Shown here: in pieces, positions 51,282 through 56,066 of the stretch
Layout: every line of letters begins with the position of its first letter
Position numbering within the stretch: position 1 is the first letter of the stretch
Source of the DNA: Glaesserella parasuis
GTDB lineage: Bacteria > Pseudomonadota > Gammaproteobacteria > Enterobacterales > Pasteurellaceae
Direction of reading: 5' to 3'
DNA length: 56,066 nt
Assembly (NCBI RefSeq): GCF_002015085.1
Contig: NZ_MUXW01000040.1
Span: 1-56,066, forward strand
The notes under the pieces: model-generated
The model's input: only the letters and a program-made list of their open reading frames with translations
The model's database searches: none
What the model was told of the DNA's origin: nothing
Translations under genes and position numbers: made by a program

Positions 51282-54200
51282 TTACTGCACAATCACACCT
51301 AACTCATCTAATGCACGGCGTTTGTGTCCTAGTAGGGCATTAATGTCATTCGCTTTAGGTTTCACCAAGACAAAGCGTGCGACATAATCGTCCCAGTTGG
51401 CAAGGATACGTTCGCCAATCGCACTGAGAGTAAGTTCAACGTGGCGAGAGATTAAGCCACGCAAATGCTCTTGGTGAGTTGGTAAATCGCAAATGCTTAG
51501 TCCTTCAACCAGTTCAGGGTTAATGCGGTTGGCAAATTTGCCGTCTGCATCGAACACATAGGCGAAACCGCCTGTCATGCCTGCACCAAAGTTAATGCCT
51601 GTTTTGCCGAGAATGGTAACGACACCGCCTGTCATGTATTCACAACCGTTGTCGCCAATGCCTTCAACTACGGCTAATGCACCTGAGTTACGCACCGCAA
51701 AGCGTTCACCTGCACGACCTGATGCAAAGAGTTCTCCCCCTGTTGCACCGTAAAGGCAAGTGTTGCCTGCAATAGCGGCTTCTTCGGTTTTAAAGGCAAC
51801 GCCATTGTGCGGTTTAATCACAATGCGACCGCCAGCCATGCCTTTGCCCACATAATCGTTGGCATCACCCGTTAAGTTCAGGTTCACACCGCCCGCTAAC
51901 CACACACCAAAACTTTGTCCTGCTGTGCCGTTTAAGTTGATGTTGAAGGTTTGCAATGGATTGCCACGATTGCCATAGCGTTGAGCCACCAAGCCTGAAA
52001 GGGTTGCTCCCACAGAGCGATCTAAATTGCTGATGTCGAAATCCAAATCCGCTGATAAACCGCTTTCAAACGCATTTTGGGCTTGTGCCACAATCGCTTT
52101 ATTCAACAAACCTTGGTCAAAAGCAGGGTTGGCTTGGGTGCAGAAACGGCTACTGCCGTCTGGCACTTTTGGCGAATAGAGCAATTTAGCCAAGTCTAAA
52201 CCTTGTTGTTTAGCGGTTTTGCCATTGATGATTTCTAATAAATCGGTGCGACCGATTAAGTCGGTTAATTTCTCTACACCGAGTTCTGCTAAAATTTCAC
52301 GCACGTCCTGGGCGATGAATTTAAAGTAGTTCATCGCTTTTTCAGGCAAGCCGTGGTAATGCTGATTACGCAAAGTATCGTCTTGTGTTGCCACGCCCGT
52401 TGCACAGTTGTTTAAGTGGCAGATACGCAAGTAGCGACAACCTAATGCGACCATAGGTGCTGTACCGAAACCGAAACTTTCCGCCCCTAAAATCGCCGCT
52501 TTCACAATGTCTAAACCTGTTTTCAAACCGCCATCGACTTGTAAACGAACTTTATGACGCAAATTGTTTTCCACCAAAGCCTGTTGGGCTTCTGCCAAAC
52601 CAAGCTCCCAAGGTGAACCGCAGTATTTCACGCTGGTTAATGGGCTTGCACCTGTGCCACCATCATAGCCTGCAATGGTGATTAAATCTGCGTAGGCTTT
52701 TGCCACGCCTGTGGCAATGGTGCCAACACCTGGTAAGGAAACGAGTTTGACTGAGATTAAGGCTTTCGGGTTGATTTGTTTTAAGTCGAAAATCAACTGT
52801 GCCAAGTCTTCAATCGAGTAAATATCGTGGTGTGGCGGCGGTGAAATCAAGGTTGAACCCGGTACCGCATAGCGAAGTTGAGCGATATATGGGGTAACTT
52901 TATCCCCTGGTAACTGACCTCCTTCACCTGGTTTTGCCCCTTGTGCCACTTTGATTTGGATCACTTCGGCACTCATTAAGTAAGCAGGGGTAACGCCAAA
53001 GCGACCCGATGCCACTTGTTTGATTTTTGATACTTTTTCTGTGCCATAACGTTTCGGATCTTCACCGCCTTCACCTGAGTTGGAATAGCCACCCAAGCGG
53101 TTCATTGCCACTGCTAAGGCTTCATGGGCTTCGGGGCTTAATGCACCGATAGACATTGCCGCACTGTCAAAGCGTTTGTATAAGTTTTCCGCTGGTTCAA
53201 CACGGTGAAGCTCAATCGCTTTGCCTGCTTCGGTTTTCAAACGCAACATATCGCGGATCGTGGTAATCGGACGATTGTTTACCACATCACGGAAGGCTTT
53301 GTATTTTTCATAATCGCCCGTATTGACTGCCGTCTGCAAGGTGTTCACTACATCAGGGTTGTAAGCGTGGTATTCGCCTTGCGGTTTGTATTTGAGATAA
53401 CCGCCCATTTCAATATCTTGGCTGTGTCGCCATGCACGTTTACGACAAGCGGTCTGTTGTTGCTCTAAATCTGCAAAACTAGCCCCTTCGATACGGCTGG
53501 TGATACCAGGGAAGCAAAGGTTGATGACTTCACTATTTAAACCAACCACTTCAAACAATCTGGCACAACGGTAGGACGACACACAAGAAATGCCCATTTT
53601 CGACATAATTTTGTATAAGCCTTTGTTGATCCCGTTGCGGAAGTTTGCCATTGCCACACGAAGCGGTTTGTTGATTGCCCCTTTTTGCACCATATCCGCA
53701 ATGGTTTCATAGGCAAGATAGGGATAAACTGCTGTTGCTCCTAAGCCGATTAACACCGCAAAATGATGTGGATTGCGTGCTTCGGCGGTTTCCACCAAAA
53801 TATTGGTATCACAACGTAAGTTGGTTTCCACCAAACAGGTTTGCAAGGCCCCCACTGCTAGGGCACTTGGGATAGGTTGGCGTTCAGCCGTGATGTTGCG
53901 GTCAGACACAATCAGCAACACGGTTTTGTCACGCACCGCTTGTTTTGCCTGCTCGCATAGATTTTCGATTGCCTGTTTTAAGCTCAATTCATCAGGATTA
54001 AAGGTAGCATCTAGTATCGTGTGTTTGTAGTGTTCCTCAGGCAAACGCAAAATCTGTTGCATATCGGAATACACCAAAATCGGCGATTTGAAATTCACCC
54101 GATGCGACATTCCCTCTGCTTCAAAAAACACGCTCATTTCACGCCCGATACTGGTAGCAAGGCTCATCACATGGGCTTCACGCAAGGGGTCAATTGGTGG

Positions 54201-55748
54201 ATTGGTGACTTGGGCGAAGTATTGACGGAAATAGTCAAACAGCACGCGTGGGCGTTCGCTCAACACCGCAAAAGGCGTATCATCACCCATTGAACCGACC
54301 GCTTCCTGTCCACTTTCCCCCAACACACGAATCACATTTTCCAGCTCTTCCTTATCATAAAGGAACTGCTTTTGATACACTTTCAGTTGCAACTCATCAA
54401 GCGATGCTTCGCCCACTTCGTTTTCAGGCAACTGATCAAAGGGAATTAAACGTTGAACGTGTTTGTTCAACCATTCACGATAAGGGTGTCTAGCTCGCAC
54501 TTCATTGTCAATCTCATCAGAATGCACCAAACGACCGTGTTTGGTATCAATCACCAACAACTGCCCTGGACCGACACGTCCTTTTTCCACCACTTCATCA
54601 GGGGCGTAGTCCCAAATTCCCACTTCGGACGCAATGGTAATCAAACGATCTTGGGTAATCACATAACGAGCAGGGCGTAAACCATTGCGGTCAAGATTAC
54701 AAGCGGCATAACGACCATCGGTTAAAACAATCCCAGCAGGGCCGTCCCAAGGTTCCATGTGCATGGAGTTGAAATCATAGAAAGCACGCAAATCATCGTC
54801 CATATCAGGATTTTGTTGCCACGCAGGTGGGACAAGCAAACGCATGGCACGGAATAAATCCATACCACCGCTGACAAACAGCTCCAACATATTATCCAAC
54901 GAGCTAGAATCCGACCCTGTTTCATTCACAAAAGGAGCTGCCGTCTGCAAATCAGGAATTAACGGCGTACGATACTTATACGCCCTAGCTCTTGCCCAAG
55001 CACGGTTGCCCGAAATTGTATTGATTTCACCATTATGGGCAAGATAACGGAAGGGTTGAGCCAACTTCCAACGAGGTTGGGTATTGGTTGAAAAACGTTG
55101 ATGAAACAAACAAATTGCCGTCTGCATACGCAAATCTGCCAAATCCAAATAGAACTTCGGCAAATCTTTCGGCATACATAAGCCTTTATAGACAATCGTT
55201 TGATTAGAAAAACTACAAATATAGAAGTCAGGGTGATTGATACGCTTCTCAATACGGCGACGAGCCACAAACAAACGGCGTTGCAAATCCTGTACACGCC
55301 AACCGCTAGGTGCATTCACAAACACCTGCTTAATCGTTGGCATATCCGCAAGAGCAATTTCCCCTAATACAGAAGGATTGGTCGGCACATCACGCCACGC
55401 AGGAATACCCAACGTTTCTTGGGTTAATTCTTTATTGATAATCTCAATATACTCTTTGACTAAGGCTTCATCACCAGGCAAAAAAATCTGTCCAACACCG
55501 AAAATTTTTGCCAAAGTAAAACCGCTTTCCGCCGCAACCGCACGAAAAAAGCTCTCAGGCATTTGCAAAGAAAGACCACAACCGTCCCCCGTTTTGCCGT
55601 CTGCCAAAATCGCCCCACGGTGCTGCATACGAGATAAACCCAAAATACCATTACGAACCACCTTGTGGCTCTGTACACCATCAATATTGGCTATCAAGCC
55701 AAACCCACAATTCTCACGCTCAAATGAGCTGTTATAAAGTTTTGTCAT
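51282..55748 (-). CDS. gltB: Glutamate synthase large (alpha) subunit
   Basis: This 1488-aa enzyme makes glutamate from glutamine and 2-oxoglutarate. A 13-residue propeptide (ending EREN) precedes the nucleophile Cys of the glutaminase domain (CGFGLIANIDG). FMN-barrel motifs follow, and LGCRYLRICHLNNCATGVATQ holds the 3Fe-4S ligands. The C-terminal beta-helix has repeated G-x-x-G-G segments. Length matches E. coli GltB. AGGAAGTGATTTGA precedes the ATG. Confidence 0.97.
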   Translation of the reverse strand: MTKLYNSSFERENCGFGLIANIDGVQSHKVVRNGILGLSRMQHRGAILADGKTGDGCGLSLQMPESFFRAVAAESGFTLAKIFGVGQIFLPGDEALVKEYIEIINKELTQETLGIPAWRDVPTNPSVLGEIALADMPTIKQVFVNAPSGWRVQDLQRRLFVARRRIEKRINHPDFYICSFSNQTIVYKGLCMPKDLPKFYLDLADLRMQTAICLFHQRFSTNTQPRWKLAQPFRYLAHNGEINTISGNRAWARARAYKYRTPLIPDLQTAAPFVNETGSDSSSLDNMLELFVSGGMDLFRAMRLLVPPAWQQNPDMDDDLRAFYDFNSMHMEPWDGPAGIVLTDGRYAACNLDRNGLRPARYVITQDRLITIASEVGIWDYAPDEVVEKGRVGPGQLLVIDTKHGRLVHSDEIDNEVRARHPYREWLNKHVQRLIPFDQLPENEVGEASLDELQLKVYQKQFLYDKEELENVIRVLGESGQEAVGSMGDDTPFAVLSERPRVLFDYFRQYFAQVTNPPIDPLREAHVMSLATSIGREMSVFFEAEGMSHRVNFKSPILVYSDMQQILRLPEEHYKHTILDATFNPDELSLKQAIENLCEQAKQAVRDKTVLLIVSDRNITAERQPIPSALAVGALQTCLVETNLRCDTNILVETAEARNPHHFAVLIGLGATAVYPYLAYETIADMVQKGAINKPLRVAMANFRNGINKGLYKIMSKMGISCVSSYRCARLFEVVGLNSEVINLCFPGITSRIEGASFADLEQQQTACRKRAWRHSQDIEMGGYLKYKPQGEYHAYNPDVVNTLQTAVNTGDYEKYKAFRDVVNNRPITTIRDMLRLKTEAGKAIELHRVEPAENLYKRFDSAAMSIGALSPEAHEALAVAMNRLGGYSNSGEGGEDPKRYGTEKVSKIKQVASGRFGVTPAYLMSAEVIQIKVAQGAKPGEGGQLPGDKVTPYIAQLRYAVPGSTLISPPPHHDIYSIEDLAQLIFDLKQINPKALISVKLVSLPGVGTIATGVAKAYADLITIAGYDGGTGASPLTSVKYCGSPWELGLAEAQQALVENNLRHKVRLQVDGGLKTGLDIVKAAILGAESFGFGTAPMVALGCRYLRICHLNNCATGVATQDDTLRNQHYHGLPEKAMNYFKFIAQDVREILAELGVEKLTDLIGRTDLLEIINGKTAKQQGLDLAKLLYSPKVPDGSSRFCTQANPAFDQGLLNKAIVAQAQNAFESGLSADLDFDISNLDRSVGATLSGLVAQRYGNRGNPLQTFNINLNGTAGQSFGVWLAGGVNLNLTGDANDYVGKGMAGGRIVIKPHNGVAFKTEEAAIAGNTCLYGATGGELFASGRAGERFAVRNSGALAVVEGIGDNGCEYMTGGVVTILGKTGINFGAGMTGGFAYVFDADGKFANRINPELVEGLSICDLPTHQEHLRGLISRHVELTLSAIGERILANWDDYVARFVLVKPKANDINALLGHKRRALDELGVIVQ

Positions 55749-56000
55749 TCAAATCACTTCCTAGTTATTTCTTTTTAAATCGGTAAGTGGTGTAAACATA
55801 TTAGAAAAATTAATGAAAAGCAATAGATTTTTTGATTGAATATGGTGTGTAGGGGATTAGTAAGATTTCTATGATTGATATATTCAGATGATGTTTGATA
55901 AGAATATAGTAAGATATAGGCATTTATTGTTTTTGAAATAAACATTATGAGCTTATTTTAAACAAGCGATCATTTTTTTCAAATTTTTTGCAAAAAGTAC
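55749..56000. other. gltB upstream region
   Basis: These 252 A+T-rich bases contain no gene. They must hold the gltB promoter on the minus strand, which I could not place confidently (a TAATAT lies near 55799). The right part is a run of A/T tracts (55970-56000) suited to an UP element for the promoter that follows. Confidence 0.4.
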
Positions 56001-56028
56001 TTGCGTTGGTTTAGGATTTCTCTATAAT
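56001..56028 (+). promoter_or_regulatory. Strong rRNA/tRNA-type promoter directed out of the window
   Basis: TTGCGT (56001-56006) and a perfect TATAAT (56023-56028) are 16 bases apart. They are preceded by A/T-rich UP-like sequence and followed by a GC-containing discriminator (TCGCACC). This is the form of growth-rate-controlled stable-RNA promoters. The gene it drives lies beyond base 56066. Confidence 0.65.
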
Positions 56029-56066
56029 TCGCACCACACAACGACGCACTGTTGTGAGTAGTTAAA

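Noticed and set aside
1..56066. CRISPR arrays
   Set aside because: No regularly spaced repeats of 20-40 bases with unique spacers and no cas genes were seen.

Overview
This window looks like a chromosomal segment of a Pasteurellaceae bacterium. It is A+T-rich, and it carries many copies of the ACAAGCGGT-type DNA uptake signal, the form typical of the Actinobacillus pleuropneumoniae / Mannheimia / H. ducreyi branch rather than the Haemophilus influenzae AAGTGCGGT form. Several uptake signals sit as inverted pairs that double as transcription terminators. The housekeeping genes (ygfZ-rnhB, rraA, obgE, rplU-rpmA, nagBA, dapF, dcuB, panF, metJ, corA, mfd, thrC, plsC-ftsP, accA, gltBD) fit that family. 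The genus and species cannot be fixed from the sequence alone.

Region 1 (1-11.2 kb) is a defence island. It starts with a type IIB (BcgI-like) restriction-modification system: a nuclease+adenine methyltransferase protein followed by a specificity protein. The two lie in different frames, joined by what looks like a complete programmed -1 frameshift signal: slippery G GGA AAA, the TAG stop, a 5-nt spacer and a perfect 11-bp stem. On the minus strand follows an EcoRI-type adenine methyltransferase with a DUF262+HNH protein. The methyltransferase is preceded by a tiny leader ORF containing (GCAA)5, so its translation may be phase variable. Next come a YgjP-like metallopeptidase, a small unknown protein and a type I hsdR pseudogene with a large internal deletion. 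An ABC-type ATPase plus PIN-domain nuclease pair lies between that hsdR and a second fragment of the hsdR 5' end. A RAYT (REP-associated tyrosine transposase) closes the island.

Region 2 (11.3-43.6 kb) is mostly ordinary metabolism. It includes a CjaA-like cysteine-type ABC transporter whose permease and ATPase/binding-protein genes are separated by a REP pair and two terminators, and tandem DMT transporters. dcuB has a near-perfect FNR box at about -41 and a hairpin-packed leader. glpT is broken by a nonsense codon and a poly(A) frameshift.

Region 3 (43.6-56 kb) has a candidate Fur-controlled small RNA after accA and tRNA-Ile2(CAU). It then has a complete cystine-type ABC transporter, decayed sequence, and a lone A+T-rich DUF262/DUF1524 (GmrSD-like) type IV restriction gene preceded by a poly(C) tract. 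The glutamate synthase genes gltB and gltD follow, separated by a REP element. The last 70 bases hold an rRNA/tRNA-type promoter firing out of the window.
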